From Thunnus maccoyii (Eukaryota; Chordata; Actinopteri; Scombriformes; Scombridae), in NCBI RefSeq assembly GCF_910596095.1, contig NC_056542.1, positions 29,952,957 to 30,016,956 of the forward strand: a stretch of DNA of 64,000 nucleotides. The letters are read 5' to 3'. How positions within the stretch are numbered: the stretch's first letter is position 1; each line of letters opens with the position of its first letter. A program made the position numbers and the translations under genes. Under the pieces are notes generated by a model that was not told the DNA's origin, did no database searches, and saw only the letters and a program-made list of their open reading frames with translations. Shown here one piece after another: positions 26,368 through 38,859 of this stretch.

Positions 26368-26522
26368 CTGAACTGGAGTTTGTTCAGATCGTCATCATCA
26401 TCGTGGTGATGACAGTGATGGTGGTGGTGATCATCTGCCTGCTCAACCACTACAAGCTCTCCACCTGGTCCTTTATAACAAGGCAGAGCCAGGCCCGCAG
26501 GCACGACCATGCCCTGCAGCAG
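26368..26522 (+). CDS. ldlrad4: ldlrad4 transmembrane exon
   Basis: Acceptor TGTGCAG ends at 26367 and donor GTCAGT begins at 26523. The exon starts in phase 1 (CT completes a codon) and ends in phase 0. It encodes ELEFVQ, about 20 hydrophobic residues, then [13 protein letters not shown] and a basic juxtamembrane stretch ([10 protein letters not shown]). If the preceding exon ended ATG-G, the product would start MAELEFVQ like the short PMEPA1 form; the window does not show which first exon is used. Confidence 0.93.
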
Positions 26523-29500
26523 GTCAGTATCACTGTGTGTGTGTGTGTGTGAGTGAGAGAGAGACAAAAAGATACTGTCTGTATTGGGTTGTATTTAGCT
26601 GCTCTGACAGTCTTGTTCTCCCAGCGTTCACGCCAATAACATTTCGATCTAAACTGGTTTGCGAGTGGAAAAAGTACGTGTGTGTCTGTCTCTTCATCTG
26701 TTCTCGCTGACTGTCCCCGCGTCGTCATTGTGACAGTACATTTCTTCATTTCTGAAGCAGGACAAACATAGCACACCAGTTTGTTCCCAGTAAAGCTGCG
26801 CTGAGCTAAATGAATCCTTTTATCCCAGTCGGAGTCTCTGTCCCAGTTTCACTGAGGTAACAGCTTTGCTCCCGTCTGTTAGGTGAACTTGCTGAATTGG
26901 TTTCTTCAGAGCCAGACTCTGTCAGGCCTTGATGTTTAATTCACTACAGCGCTGTCTAGACAGCAGCGGCTCTGCCCCCATACTGACATGTCGACACACC
27001 GGGACAAACACACACAGACACTTGCATATATGCACATCGCGCCGTCGCACCCAGTGAAATCAGCTCAGGCACAGAATATGATGCATGCAGATGTTTACGC
27101 ACACAAATGTTTGTCCTGTTACAGATGATTTAAATTCAGCTAATAATCTCTCATCTCCTCTTCGTCATATCTCCTGTCATTTACTGCTCCGTACCGTCCA
27201 ATTAAAGCAAACATTATACAAACAGAAGCAGACACAAAGCAAAAAAAAAAAAAACGTTGTGAATGTAAGATCAGAAAGCAACAAGCCGGCAAAGCCCCCA
27301 CAGCAGAGAAAGTGCAATTTGGAAGAATAGTCTTTGCTTCCTAACAGACACATGAATAAGCAGGATTTATGCCAGTTTGTCCTGCGTTTCATGTATTATT
27401 TTTTTTCCACTAAACTTTGTTGACTGTGCCGTCTAAGAAAAGATCCCGAAGTCAAACGTAGACGAGGGAGAAAGTGCAATTATTTGACAGTTGTGTTTCT
27501 TTGTTGTAGCTTTTATCCTGTCTATTTTTAATGTTGGAAGCTGTCTGCCTTTTGTGGTCCTCGCTACCAAACAGGGCAGGATTTTAGTTTGAAGCCATCA
27601 GGCATTTCTCAGCGTCGTCGTTTCATCTTTTGTATCCTCATTAAGTTGTTATTTTTAGGGTGTTTTTCCTTCTTTTTTTTTTTTGGTTAAAGAGAGTGTT
27701 TGTAACGGCGGCGTAACGGCCTCTCTTTAAGATCGCACATCAAAAACCGTCTCAGACGTAACAAACTACAAAGCAGCAATTGTTGGTTTTCAAAGCAGCA
27801 GCTGTCACATGACTTAACCATTGTCTACTACATGTTTAATGTTAACCAAGATAACCGATCACTCTGTCAGCATTAAAGAAATCAAGATATAGCAACTTAT
27901 CGAATTTATCAATAACATGATAGTGTGAAAATTCCATTAAAGCTCCAATATAAAGCTGCAGACAGGTGTGTGATCATCTTCAAACCACCTGGGGACTTTA
28001 AATCTCAGGCTTCCTCTTGTTTTGTCTGTCTCGTTGTGTAGGACGGGTGCCTGTGGCCTTCAGACAGTGGCTCTCGACAAGGTGCCTCGGAGGTAAGACC
28101 ACCACCACCACACTGAACCCTGGTGTACCCACAGCTAAGTCTTGTTCACTGTGAGGAGGCAGACAGAGCGAGGCGTTGTTTAATATTTACCACCGTGATG
28201 ACTCTGAGAAGAACATTTAGATATAAAGTATCAGCATCATGACAGCTGTATGTAGAACCGAAGAGGACAAACAAACTGTCTACCAGGTTGTAGAGCTGCA
28301 ACCATTAATCAATCAGTCGATCCAAAGATTATTAATCAGCGACTATTTTGATCATCGATTCATCGTTTAAAATACTGTTCAAGCAAAAAATGCCAAACAG
28401 TTAGTTGCTGATTCCAGGCTTTCAAATATGACAAATGCTTGTCTTGGTCTTACCTCATGGTAAATTGAATATTTTCAGATTTCGGACTGTTGGTTGGACG
28501 AAACAAGACATTTGAAGACGTCACCTCGTGTTTTAGGATATCATGATCAGATGATAACGAGGATGAGGAGGAACAGAGCCAAATTTTCACTGAGTGACGC
28601 AGAATTGTGACAACTGTCGATCTAGAGTGACGTAAATTCTGATATGACTGTTCAGACTGAGGATGCATTGCAAAGAAAATCAGACCTGTATCTGACCACA
28701 TATGAAAATGGCCCAAATCAAGATTGAAAAGATCAGATGTGATCTGTGCTGTTCACACGGTTATTAAGAAAAAAACAGATCTGAGTCACATACGAGCATT
28801 ATAATCACATTTGGTCCACGTTTGCCTGCAGTGTGAATGTAGATAACTTGCTAGAAGAGTGTTTGACATTGAGAGGCATAATAAAAAGAAAGTATAGGCT
28901 ATAAAAGTAGCAACTAAAACAAATGAAAGTGAGAGAAAGGAGGATCTACTTTCTCTACTTGCTGTGTTATAGAAGAAATCTCTGTCTCATCTCAGCTGTT
29001 CTGTGAATCTCAGTCTGCTGGTTTTCTAAGTACTGGCCCGTGTCTAATTGTTCTGTTATTACAGGAATACTATCGAGGCACAAAGATCTTGACATTTGCA
29101 GTTTAGTAGCTTGTAAATATTTGATCATCCAGGAATTGAAGCTTGTAAGTGGTGCCGGGCACGACTGGCACTATTCTCCAAACAAAATCAAATTTGGCTG
29201 GTGAATACAGGATTGCAAACGCCAGTATACTCGCTGTGACCGGTGATCTGTTTGCTTAATGTTGTCCACGCCAGAAGGAGTCGCAATGGGAGGCGACACA
29301 CTGGGAAATCTAGAAACACACAGCCTAAAGGACACTCAAATACACAGCCGATCACATGATCGTATTGATAAGTTGCAGACAGTAGTGTATTGAAGCTGTG
29401 TGAAAAGTTCGGCCGGGCTCGCTGTAATCAAAACCAAATGTAGCACTTTGTCTTGGCTCAAAAGTGACCTTATGCCTACACAAACGCACCGTATTTGGTT

Positions 29501-31828
29501 TGGTTCAGAGTATACTGGCAGCTAAAAGCTTTACGTGTAAACAAAAGTAAAAGAGAAGAAGAAAGAGAAAGAGTCATGAGGGGTAGACGGAGAGAGAAAA
29601 GACTAGATGGCAGGTGAAGGGAGTCAGAGAAGAAGAGGCGCAGGAGGATAAAGGGAGGTAAACACGGTGTCAACGCTGAGAGACCTGGAAAAAAGAGGAA
29701 AAGGCCATGGAGAGACAAGCACAGAGGGAGACGCAGCCAGTGAGTGTGGGTGGCTGATAGATGCAGGGAAGGAGGCTGAGTGTGTATGTGTGTGTGTGTG
29801 TGTGTGGCAGGGGGGTGGATGGTTTTTGGTGCGTCATTAATCAGCAACACCTCCCCTGACACTGTCTAGACAGCCGTCTGAGAGCTGCCCTGCTCTGCTG
29901 CGCTCTGCTCCCTCCATCAGCTATACACCTTTCTCTCCCCCTCCCTCCCTCCCTCCCTCTGTCTGTCTCTCTATCTGTCTGGCTCTATAGTTCTCCTTTC
30001 CTCTCCATTTCATCTCTCCGTCTCCCTTTCTTCATTTCTCTTTCTACCTCTGTTTATCTCTATGGCTCTTTCTGCTTCTCTCCTTTCCCTTTTCCTCTTA
30101 TCTCACTAGCTTTTCTTTTTAATCCTTTCAGTTCCACTCTTTCTCTCTCTGTCTCTCTCCATTTCAATTGCCATGATCCTCTACTCCCCCCCCCACCACT
30201 AACCCCCCACCACCACCACCACCACAACCCCACAGGTTTTTTTTTTTCCAGTCTGTTGTTCTCTCCATCCAGACTGCCTTGTCAGTGGGGGTGGACTATT
30301 AGAGCCACAGTCACTAATTGAAATGGGTTCCCTCTGATAATGACTCGCCACAGTAGAAATGTGTTGAATTGGACAGAAATGTGAGAAATGAAGAAATGGA
30401 TCACACAGGCACAGTCTGAAGAGCTAATTGAGGTGAAGATCTCAGACAAAAGCCGGGCGACCGAGTCGATGTGTCGAATGTTGTTGCTGTTGTAGGAGAT
30501 CTCTTCTTCTCTTTACTGTAATTACACTCTAATGTCTTAAATAACTAATTGGTGGCACAGTGGTGTGGGCTGTTGCTGCAACATCGTTTACCTGAGTCAA
30601 ATGCTTACACTGGATTCATTTATACTTGCAGCAGGAGACAAGGACTAAAATATTCAGCGTACTCCACTGGAATCAATGTCATGAGCTTATGTTAGTGGTC
30701 AATACCGCTGATGCATTAAAGGATGAGTTTGCAGTTTTTCAAGTCTTTCTTAAAACTTGCAGGCTTGGTTGGGAGACCTATAGATAAATCTGGGGAGTCA
30801 CTAGATGTTTAATAAGAGAAGAAATGTCTGCTACACAACATTATGTTCATTTCCTCTGACTTTTATAACCATGTCATGTTCTCATTTGACAAAATTCTGT
30901 TTTTCTGGATTCCAAACAAAACTTATTATTGAAATGTAATTTTTGACACAATTGAAGTGTTTTGTCTGATGTAGTACAACATAATTACATGAATATTTGA
31001 TGTCATTTTGTATATATTTGCCATATTGTGACACGTGTTGATATTCTAACAGTTGTAATTTTGTTTTCAACCAGATTGTCTGTTGATGCTAGCTAACTGT
31101 TATGACTATACTGACATTCTTGCATCTCTTCTCCTCCTCTTTCCTCCCTCACTCTCCTCCTTCTCTCCTAATCTCCTTTAATCCTTCCTCCCTCCCCTTC
31201 TCTCACCCGTCTTCCTCACCCTCCATCTGTGTCTTTCTCTCAGGTATTATACGCTCCCCAGGCCAGGGATCGCTTCACCGCTCCCTCCTTCATGCAGCGC
31301 GACCGCTTCAGCCGCTTCCAGCCCACCTACCCCTACCTGCAGCACCAGATCGACCTGCCGCCCACCATCTCGCTGTCGGATGGCGAGGAGCCCCCGCCGT
31401 ACCAGGGGCCCTGCACCCTGCAGCTCCGCGACCCCGAGCAGCAGATGGAGCTTAACCGCGAGTCGGTGAGGGCGCCGCCCAATCGGACCATCTACGACAG
31501 TGACTTGATCGACATGGGGGGAGGCGGGAGCCTGGGAGGGGTGGGGGGAGGAGGGGGAGGCATGGGAGGAGGCGGTCCGAGGCCGCCAAGCAGTAACTCG
31601 GGCATCAGCGCGGCCAACTCCAGCAGCCACGGGCGCATGGAGGGACCCCCGCCGGCGTACAGCGAGGTGATGGGCCACTACCCCGGCTCAGCGTTCTTTC
31701 TACACCAGCACAGCAATAACCAGAGGGTGGGGGGGCCAGGGAGCAGGACGATCCAGCAGCAGAGCCAATCAGAAAGCACAATTGTACCTGCCAAGGCCAA
31801 GGATGGCCAACCGGAGGACCTGGTGTGA
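26368..31828 (+). CDS. ldlrad4: LDLRAD4 (C18orf1) homologue, last three coding exons; 5' part missing
   Basis: Endosomal and plasma-membrane type I protein; the family dampens TGF-beta signalling by binding SMAD2/3 and recruiting NEDD4-type ubiquitin ligases. The visible 262 codons lie in exons 26368-26522, 28042-28092 and 31244-31828 (stop TGA 31826). They show a single membrane segment (26382-26444), a conserved CLWPSDS block, PPPY (31391-31402), the SMAD-interaction motif PPNR (31475-31486), a second PY motif PPAY (31649-31660) and a C-terminal ESTIVPxKxKD tail. That tail and the [14 protein letters not shown] block fit LDLRAD4 better than its paralogue PMEPA1, and the fam210a neighbour agrees. 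The human protein is about 306 residues, so roughly 40-60 N-terminal residues, including any LDL-A domain, lie upstream. Oddity: a 20-residue Gly-rich insertion at 31517-31576. All splice sites are GT/AG and keep frame. Confidence 0.93.
28042..28092 (+). CDS. ldlrad4: ldlrad4 small exon (CLWPSDS)
   Basis: A 51-bp, 17-codon exon in phase 0 at both ends, encoding [17 protein letters not shown]. Acceptor TTGTGTAG precedes it and donor GTAAGA follows. It corresponds to the human block around EGCLWPSDS, which confirms the family. Confidence 0.92.
28291..28535. mobile_element. 5' part of a GAGCTGCAA hAT MITE
   Basis: Starts TAGAGCTGCAACCATTAATC and contains the conserved middle 'CAAGACATTTGAAGACGTCA'. 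The right terminal GTTGCAG end is missing, so it is truncated. Confidence 0.65.
28640..28850. repeat. interspersed repeat relic (AGATCTGAGTCACAT type)
   Basis: Contains GATCAGATGTGATCTGTGCT, GTTCACACGGTTATTAAG, CAGATCTGAGTCACATACGA and TTTGCCTGCAGTGTGAATG, blocks I associate with a common dispersed fish repeat. Class and exact ends are uncertain. Confidence 0.45.
31244..31828 (+). CDS. ldlrad4: ldlrad4 terminal coding exon (cytoplasmic PY/SIM tail)
   Basis: Acceptor CTCTCAG ends at 31243; 194 codons then TGA at 31826-31828. High GC and strongly coding, in contrast to the flanking DNA. Encodes the cytoplasmic tail: [40 protein letters not shown] (PY motif), [15 protein letters not shown] (SMAD-interaction motif PPNR), the Gly-rich insert, [25 protein letters not shown] (second PY motif) and the [11 protein letters not shown] tail. 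PY motifs are the usual docking sites for WW domains of NEDD4 ligases. Confidence 0.95.
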   Translation, partial: VLYAPQARDRFTAPSFMQRDRFSRFQPTYPYLQHQIDLPPTISLSDGEEPPPYQGPCTLQLRDPEQQMELNRESVRAPPNRTIYDSDLIDMGGGGSLGGVGGGGGGMGGGGPRPPSSNSGISAANSSSHGRMEGPPPAYSEVMGHYPGSAFFLHQHSNNQRVGGPGSRTIQQQSQSESTIVPAKAKDGQPEDLV

Positions 31829-31974
31829 AGAAAAGAGCAGGTGGGGCCGCCCACCCCAGACTGAGAACTGTCTCTCCTCTTCACCCCTCTGTCCACTGAT
31901 CACCTGTAAGCAGCGGTCTCTCTATCGCTCTCTCTCTCTGTCTCTCATGTCCTCTCTCCACACTCCCATGCACA

Positions 31975-31980
31975 AATAAA
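31975..31980 (+). terminator. ldlrad4: proximal poly(A) signal candidate
   Basis: AATAAA about 150 bp after the stop codon. May give a short-UTR transcript. Downstream GT-rich context is weak. Confidence 0.35.
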
Positions 31981-33844
31981 TATCAACCTTAGCTACAACA
32001 AAACAAGGAAAGAGAGGAACCAAGCGTTGATTTCATTTCTGTTTCCTGTTTCTTTCCGATGTTAGGAACTCAAACAGCTAGCACTGCTGGGGCAGGATGT
32101 ATGCACTGCGTGGAGTTTTTGTTTTTTCGTTCATTTGAGAAAAAAAAACATACTGCTAGCACAGATTGAAACAATTAACTTTTTTGTCCACCCCACCCCC
32201 CTCTCTCCCTCCCCCTCGGGTGACGACTCTGTCCCCATGAACTGAGGATGATGTTTTCTTTTTTGTTTCTTCTTTTTCGGACCGGGATCTGTGCACAAAG
32301 CGAGAACTGAGAATCAAGGACTTACAGAGAACACAACAAAAACAAGAGACTCACAAACCCAAATCTTAGTGCCAAGGTTCACGAGGAAGCAAAACAAGGG
32401 GAGGGGAGAAAAAAAAAAAAGACTTGTTCTAACATTCAAAACACAAAAAAGAAAAGTTATCTAAAAGTTGCACTATTTTTTTGTTGTAAAAGAGAAGAGG
32501 GAAATGATGCTATGAGATGATGAAAATGTTGATGATGTGTTTGTTTTGTTTTGTTTTTTCTTTTTTTTGTGTCCTTTTCATGAATGGACTGACTGACTGA
32601 ACTTTGGCTCCAAAGTTGTTTAAACAGTTGGGAGCAAAAAAAAAAAAAAAGTATTATAAGCTTATGTCCTTCCTTTTTTGAAACCGCAAGAAATACTCGT
32701 ACCCAGCCTACGACATCTCTGTCTGCTTTCACCACAGGCACAGTGAGACTTAGTAAGAGAATAACCTTGTACTGCTTCACGTCTGTGTACACCTCAGCCT
32801 AGTGGGGGAAGAAATCTGCCTCGCGACCGGCCGCTGGGTGGACAAACAGTTTCCTACTTCCTCTGGCAGTTTGTTACAATGTTCCCAAACCAGAGTAGTT
32901 CCTCACAAAGATGAAAGCTACTTGGCAAGATCCAGCATGTCGTACTAACAATTGTGGGAAGATCTGGCCAGCTGCTCGGATATCAAGTTAACCAAGAATA
33001 ACCTAACTCCATAACAAAAAGCAAACATATCTTAACTGTCCGCCCAGCAGCGGTCGCAGCAGATTCTCCTCTTCTCAACTCTGTCCCGACCTCTGAGCAC
33101 CTGACACTTCCTCCCCCCTCCCCACCCTCCTCCACATCCTCCTATCCTCTCTCCGCTCATCTCGACATGCACAGTGCATTCTGCCAACAGCCACACTGAA
33201 CTCGAACCCCCCGCCGCCATGACACCGAAAACACAAAACGGGAAAAAAAAAAAAAGAAGGCTCGGCTCTCCGTCTTCACGTCTCTAAAAACCACACACAC
33301 ACAAAAAAAAACAAAACAAGACGACACAAAGTGAAGATTCCTGTCTGCATCCGCCAGCACAGCAATCAGGTTTTAATGAAAACTGTCTGTGGTCGAAGTC
33401 AAAGGGCTATGGGAGGGTCCTTTTTTGTAAAAGGAAAAAAAAAAAAAAAAAAAAACCTTTTTGAAAATCTAGCCTTTTTCTCTGCTCATTGTTGCCTTCT
33501 CCTCTGCTCTTGTGCTTTCTCTGTCTCTCTATCTTGTTTGCGTTCAATGCCAGTGCCCACCTCCTTCTCCAACACCCCCCTCCCTCCCCCCCCCCACCTC
33601 GCATCCCAGCTTTCTAACAGTGTCTTTGCTAAAACACTGTTAATCGTCCCTCCTTCCATCCGTGTGCAGAAAAAGTGCGTTCAAATGATGCAGAGTCCGC
33701 CAAGCCCTTTAAAGTGGAGACTGGAGTGGAGCCCTTGTTTGGCAGTGTGCTAGTGCAGTCCTCTCTTCCCTGTGTGTACGTGTATGTGTGTGTGTTTAGA
33801 CCTTTTAACAACACAGAAAAGCACTTAATGCTCCTGCAGGAGTG

Positions 33845-33928
<84 letters not shown>
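33845..33928. repeat. (TG)n microsatellite in the inferred 3' UTR
   Basis: About 42 perfect GT units. Confidence 0.95.
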
Positions 33929-33930
<2 letters not shown>

Positions 33931-36463
33931 CAATGTGTGTCCACACCTGTGTGTATCTGACTGCTTTGTCTGAGTTTAGAGATTCAAGGACATATTACTT
34001 ATGTGGCACTGTCCATATTAACACATCATTAATTAAACTTTCATTGGAATTCAGTAGAGTGTCTCTTTAAAAAGCCAGACATGCATGATAGTTATTATCA
34101 TGGTGCGGGAGCGACCTCGCTGTAAAAAGCTCAAAGACAGTGCATGCCAGAGTTCACCTCACAGGTTCCATTAAAGCTGCACAAGGCAAGAGTCTTATTG
34201 AAAACCCTGTTTTGATCACTTGTTTTGATCATTGAGATATTGTAGAGTCACCCACTGTGTCCCGATCCCATACTGCATACTAATTGTGAGCAGGTTTTGA
34301 GTAAAGTACTGTGGTGTGTTCACACTGGAAAAGTACTCTCAAAAAAAGTCAGTATGCCCACTAAAACGCTTTGTTTTTAAGTGTGCTGTTGATGGTCGTT
34401 ATTGTCCCTCAGTGCAATGCAAATTAAATAACAACTAATACAAATTATGGATGGTGGTGAGACAGCTTGAGGAAGATCTCAGAAGAAAAAAAAAAGTACA
34501 TTATTGGAAAACAGTTTTGCTTTCTCTTTGAGAAATTGAGATTAATCCATTTTTTTTTCTTACTGTCAACAAATCCAATGAAAAGACCAAAACCAACAAT
34601 GTGTTAGTGCGTCTTTCAGGGGAGTTTTAACAAAAGCCTTCACATTCTGTTAGCATCAGTGTGTAAAGCTGCGTGTTTGAATGTATGCATGTGTCCCAGT
34701 TGTGTATCCATTTGGCTCTACAGTTGTGTGTGTATGTGTATGTGTGTGTGTGTGTGTGTTACTACATCGCTGCTGCTATTGCTGTTGCTGCTACTGCTAC
34801 TATTGTTGCTACTGCTGCTTCTCATGCCCCCCCACCCCCCACCCAACCTCACCCCCCTTCAGTCCTCTGTCCTTCTGCCCATCCGGTCCCCTCAACTCAT
34901 CCAAAACTAGAAGGAGAGAAATCTGACCCTTTGCAGTCAAAAGCACAAGTATTGAGACAAACATCGGTCTCAGTTTGTGTTTTTATTTCCACTGAGGACA
35001 AGAGAAGACCTGTAATAGATCTAGTTTGCGGCGTTTACCTCCAGTTACACACAGGACTTGGAGGTGAGGCAGCTGCTGGAGAGACTGTCCCGACACTTTG
35101 GCTTTTGACTGTAAGAACCTGCTTCAAACCTGCGTTTCTTTCCTCTTTTTCTTCCTTCTTTCTGTTGTTTTCTGGGCTTGTTCTGTCTGCGCAGTCATAG
35201 CTTGTAAATGGAGGATATAAAGATGAATTTTATGTTTTCTACAAGGAGGTTTGCATGTTACTATTATGTGAGTAAATAAGGTGCCTAATGTTCATGTTTG
35301 AGCAGACCACACCTCAGTCCAACTGCTGCTTGAAATCCTTACAGGTGCTTTATCTCGGCTGACCGCCTGTCTGGCAGAACGGAACAGAAACGTGTGAGAA
35401 AAGGCTGCTGAAAAATGATCCTGGCTGTCCTAAGCCAGTATACAGACTTTACATATGATTTTCCAGTAGGAATGTGATCCCAGTGTCCAGCAGATTCAGA
35501 TTTTTGAAATCATCGAGCTCTTTTTGTTTGATTAACAAAGTGAATCTGATCCTGCAACGAAGCGGAACAAAACCCACATTCAATACAAGGTCTGCATGAA
35601 ACTATAAATTTGGTGACCACAGGGCCGGAGGTGCGTCTGTTTCCATGTCAGCAAAACACCGGCTGTTTCTGCAAAACCGCAGCTCAACCTTGAACATTTT
35701 TAGCTCAGAGTTACGGTTAACGAGTGGTTCACCGGCGGCGTTTGTGAGCACCATCACCGGCCTGTTTGCTTCTATTGTGCCAGACAGGAACAGTCACTCC
35801 CGGTGAAGCAGCTGAAGCCGTTTCGACCAGTAATTTGACCCGTGTGTGGAGCAGACATAGGAACCCACTTGCACTCAAAAAGCTCCCACCTTCGTTGTGC
35901 CTCACTTCCAACGGTGCTTTTTTCAGTAGTCTGTCTTTCTTTATGTTTGTTTGTAAGGTGCTGTATATAACTTGAATATATTATGCACATATCCTACCCA
36001 ATGGGTAGAAACCACAAAAAAATGTTGTGAATAATGTAATATACTGTATAGACAATATAAGAATTTTAAGAAGGCAGCATCAAATTTGTAAATGCCTACA
36101 GTTAAAAACGTGCTTTGTCTTTTTTTTATGAGAAAACATGGTTTGCAAAGTATGCTTAGAATATGGTTGCAACACAAATACAAATTACTACTTATAATAT
36201 TTTGCTATAAATACTAGTCTGTTATGATAAGGATGAGATAACCTCTGGATTAAGGAAGTTGTTGAGAAAAGATATTATTCACTTGTTTATTGGATTTCTC
36301 TTCTAAGAACAACCTTTCACAGTGCTTGCCATCATTTGGGTACTGGCTGGTGGTTTTATTTAGACCACAATCGACTAACAAATGTATAGTTCTATTACAC
36401 AGATCTTTTAAGAAAACATATATCACACACACACATCAGTTGGTGTTTATGCCACGATTTCAG

Positions 36464-36486
36464 CCGGGGGGGGACCCCCCCCCCGG
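36464..36486. repeat. CC-G8-A-C10-GG palindrome
   Basis: Eight G are followed by a single A and ten C, flanked by CC on the left and GG on the right. The arms pair almost completely with a loop of about three bases. Lies in otherwise AT-rich UTR sequence. Confidence 0.9.
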
Positions 36487-37823
36487 TTGAATGTCATCTT
36501 AACTCGCTTTGTAAATTGTTGGAACAAAAAGCAGAAGCTGTCTAGTTGGGAGACGCGTCACATGACCACTGCACACGAGAGCCGTCAGCACTTCCGGAAA
36601 CGGGAGAATATGTGTCTGTACTCATTGATCTTTATAATATTTTTTAGTTGACTTCAGCTGTAGTTTTGTATATCTGCCAAAGTATAAAACTGTCGAGCAC
36701 ACTCAGCACTGCTATAGATCCGGCTTGATGTTAGGTTCTGGTTAAAGCATTTCAGCTCCGCTACAGGAGGATCATCATCTTTTGATCACATGATTGTCAA
36801 ACAGGAAAAACATCAAAGGAAAAATGGTCTTTTTTAATTATTTTCTTTTTTTGTTTGTTTTTTTTTTGTTGGGAAAGTTGCACCAGCGTGACATGAGTGG
36901 AAAAATGCCGTTAAAACTGTCATTTAACTTTTTCTTTTTATTATTATTATTTTTTTATTTTCTACATTACAATGTTATACGTGGCACAGTATATTGAAAC
37001 AAGTCATGTTTAATCTGCAGTCATTTATTTACAGTATGTACTGAAAATACTGTAACTCCACTGTACAATAACCGCAGAGCATGTTCATTCTTATCTATAG
37101 ACGATGTACATAGCAACGTGCCATTTTCTCTTCAAAGCACCAAATAAGTGGCAGTTGTGTAGTTTTGATTTGGAAAAGTCTCTATTGTAACTCTGGCTGG
37201 AGCGCCGCTCGGCTCTCCTTCTTAATAGACCTTTTTTTTTTTTTTTTTTTTTTTTTTCCGTTTCCTGCACTAGCTTGAAGAACTAACTTGGGCTCAGACT
37301 GATTTTTATTTTGATTTCTCCCCTGCAGCGCTCTCCCTCTTTCCACTTATCAGAAGTCTGTACTCAACTGCTGACAACAAGTAGCTGTTTTTATCGTTCC
37401 AGATTTTAATAATAATGATGATAATAATAACAATGATAACGTCTCAACAGTTTGGTATTCTCTGTCTTGACAGTTACCATAGGACTGCTTCCATCATGGG
37501 TTTTGTAACATCGGTTTGCTTTATTTACAAAATGAATCCTTCTCGTTCCCCCCTCCCCCCTCTGTGCTGAAACCTCGATCTATATATGACTGTATTCACT
37601 GAGCATACAGTATATATATATCAAAACACAGAGGTAAAATTGTTGTGTATTTTTGCCTCTTTTTATTTAAGCAATTGTGATGTAATAGGTTTTAGGCCTA
37701 AGGTCTGTTATTGCAATACTTTTACAGAAAAGAAGAAAAAAATCAAAAAATGTTGCTCTAAGTGCTGTTGTAGTCAAAGATTTTATGCTTGTACTTATGC
37801 TGTAGTCAAACTGCAGCGTAATG

Positions 37824-37829
37824 AATAAA
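37824..37829 (+). terminator. ldlrad4: distal poly(A) signal of ldlrad4
   Basis: AATAAA in the context GTAATGAATAAAACTTT, with GTGGTGCTCTCCCTGT downstream as a plausible GU-rich element. Best candidate for the end of the long transcript. Confidence 0.6.
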
Positions 37830-38484
37830 ACTTTAAAAGTGATTACTGTGGTGCTCTCCCTGTATTTTTTCCTGTAGTGTTATATAGATAATGAGGTTTT
37901 GTAATGTGATTACTGAAAGGTGGTGCCACTCAGCTCTTTATCTATCTACACTGATGCAGCCAAATAAAGTGAGCAGGATTTAAAGGCACAGCAGCCACTT
38001 CTCAGACTTGTAAGCCTGCTTCATCAGTTGCTCGGTGACGCGGGTTAAGACCCGGTGTTCAGAGTAAGGTGATAAATAAAACATAAAGTGCAAAATTAAC
38101 AGATGAAAAGAATAAAAGGAAAGTACAAGAAAAAAAGCAGACCAATAAGCAGGTAAACTATGGTCCAATCACACAACCCAGCTCTCCATGTTGTCTGTCA
38201 AAGTGTTCTCCAGCCAAACAACATGGAGAAAATAACTGTTCTATACAAAGCAGCAGCACATCCTGTATTTCTGTACCACACTGACACTGATCATGACAAG
38301 TTGTGTCTGAAGGTGTATTAATTATACAAGACTGACACTCATTTCATACTCTCGTCCAACACACACTCCAGTTATAATTGTAACACAAGTCTACTAACAA
38401 TCAGTTAAACTTAAGTTAAATTATTGTTTCCTATTGACTGATTTGTTAAATGCTGTAAATATCACCTACACCACCTGTATGATG

Positions 38485-38515
38485 TACAGTAGCAGTCAAA
38501 CATTTGGACACACCG
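38485..38515. mobile_element. Tc1-like terminal inverted repeat
   Basis: TACAGTAGCAGTCAAACATT followed by TGGACACACC matches the terminal repeat type of fish Tc1 elements (consensus CAGTACCAGTCAAAAGTTTG by memory). A broken opposite end (AAAGTGTGTCCAAC, 38536-38549) suggests an internally collapsed copy, followed by a (CA)n run. Confidence 0.5.
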
Positions 38516-38859
38516 TCCCATTGTCCTGAATGAGAAAGTGTGTCCAACAAACATACACACACACACACACAATAACTAATCAGAAGTCTGAGAGGTTTCA
38601 GTTAACTTTTGAACATGGATATAATGGAGGTGGGTATAATGGATATAATGGATTACAGCTCATCAGGCAGTGACAACAGGACCAGTTCACAGAACCTGCT
38701 TTGAGGAACACCTGACATGTCAAGCTGGATAGTGACAGTCATCATAAGGAAGTGATGAAGGTTAGGCGTTCATGTTTGTTTGCTTTTTCAACAATTTCTT
38801 TCATATCCGACATTTATATTGGAGCTTTTAGATAATTCTGACTTGGTTTTTCACGTGAG

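Larger units (their letters stand above)
28093..31243 (+). other. ldlrad4: ldlrad4 last intron
   Basis: Contains a truncated hAT MITE (28291-28535), another repeat relic (28640-28850), a purine-rich stretch (29540-29700), a (TG)n run (29784-29806), pyrimidine-rich DNA (29930-30150) and unique DNA elsewhere. It ends in a strong polypyrimidine tract (31117-31243) before the acceptor CTCTCAG. No additional exon seen. Confidence 0.85.
31829..37850 (+). other. ldlrad4: ldlrad4 3' UTR (inferred, about 6 kb)
   Basis: No convincing coding sequence. The region is AU-rich, with many T and A homopolymers, a (TG)n array (33845-33928), an imperfect CTG/TTG stretch (34768-34825), a G8/C10 palindrome (36466-36484), and a Pumilio-type TGTATATA (35962-35969). 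It ends at AATAAA (37824-37829), followed by a GT-rich downstream region. Inference rests on the absence of other gene structure and on the family's long 3' UTR; a shorter form could end near 31980. Confidence 0.6.

Noticed and set aside
31247..31678. 143-codon minus-strand frame
   Set aside because: Shadow of the GC-rich terminal exon of ldlrad4 on the other strand.
26368..31828. Assignment to pmepa1
   Set aside because: The paralogues share the PY and SIM motifs, but the C-terminal ESTIVP tail, the QRDRFSRF block and the fam210a neighbour fit ldlrad4.
33331..34070. Frames of 130-140 codons in the ldlrad4 3' UTR
   Set aside because: One spans a poly(A) and pyrimidine-rich segment and the other a (TG)n array; no resemblance to proteins.
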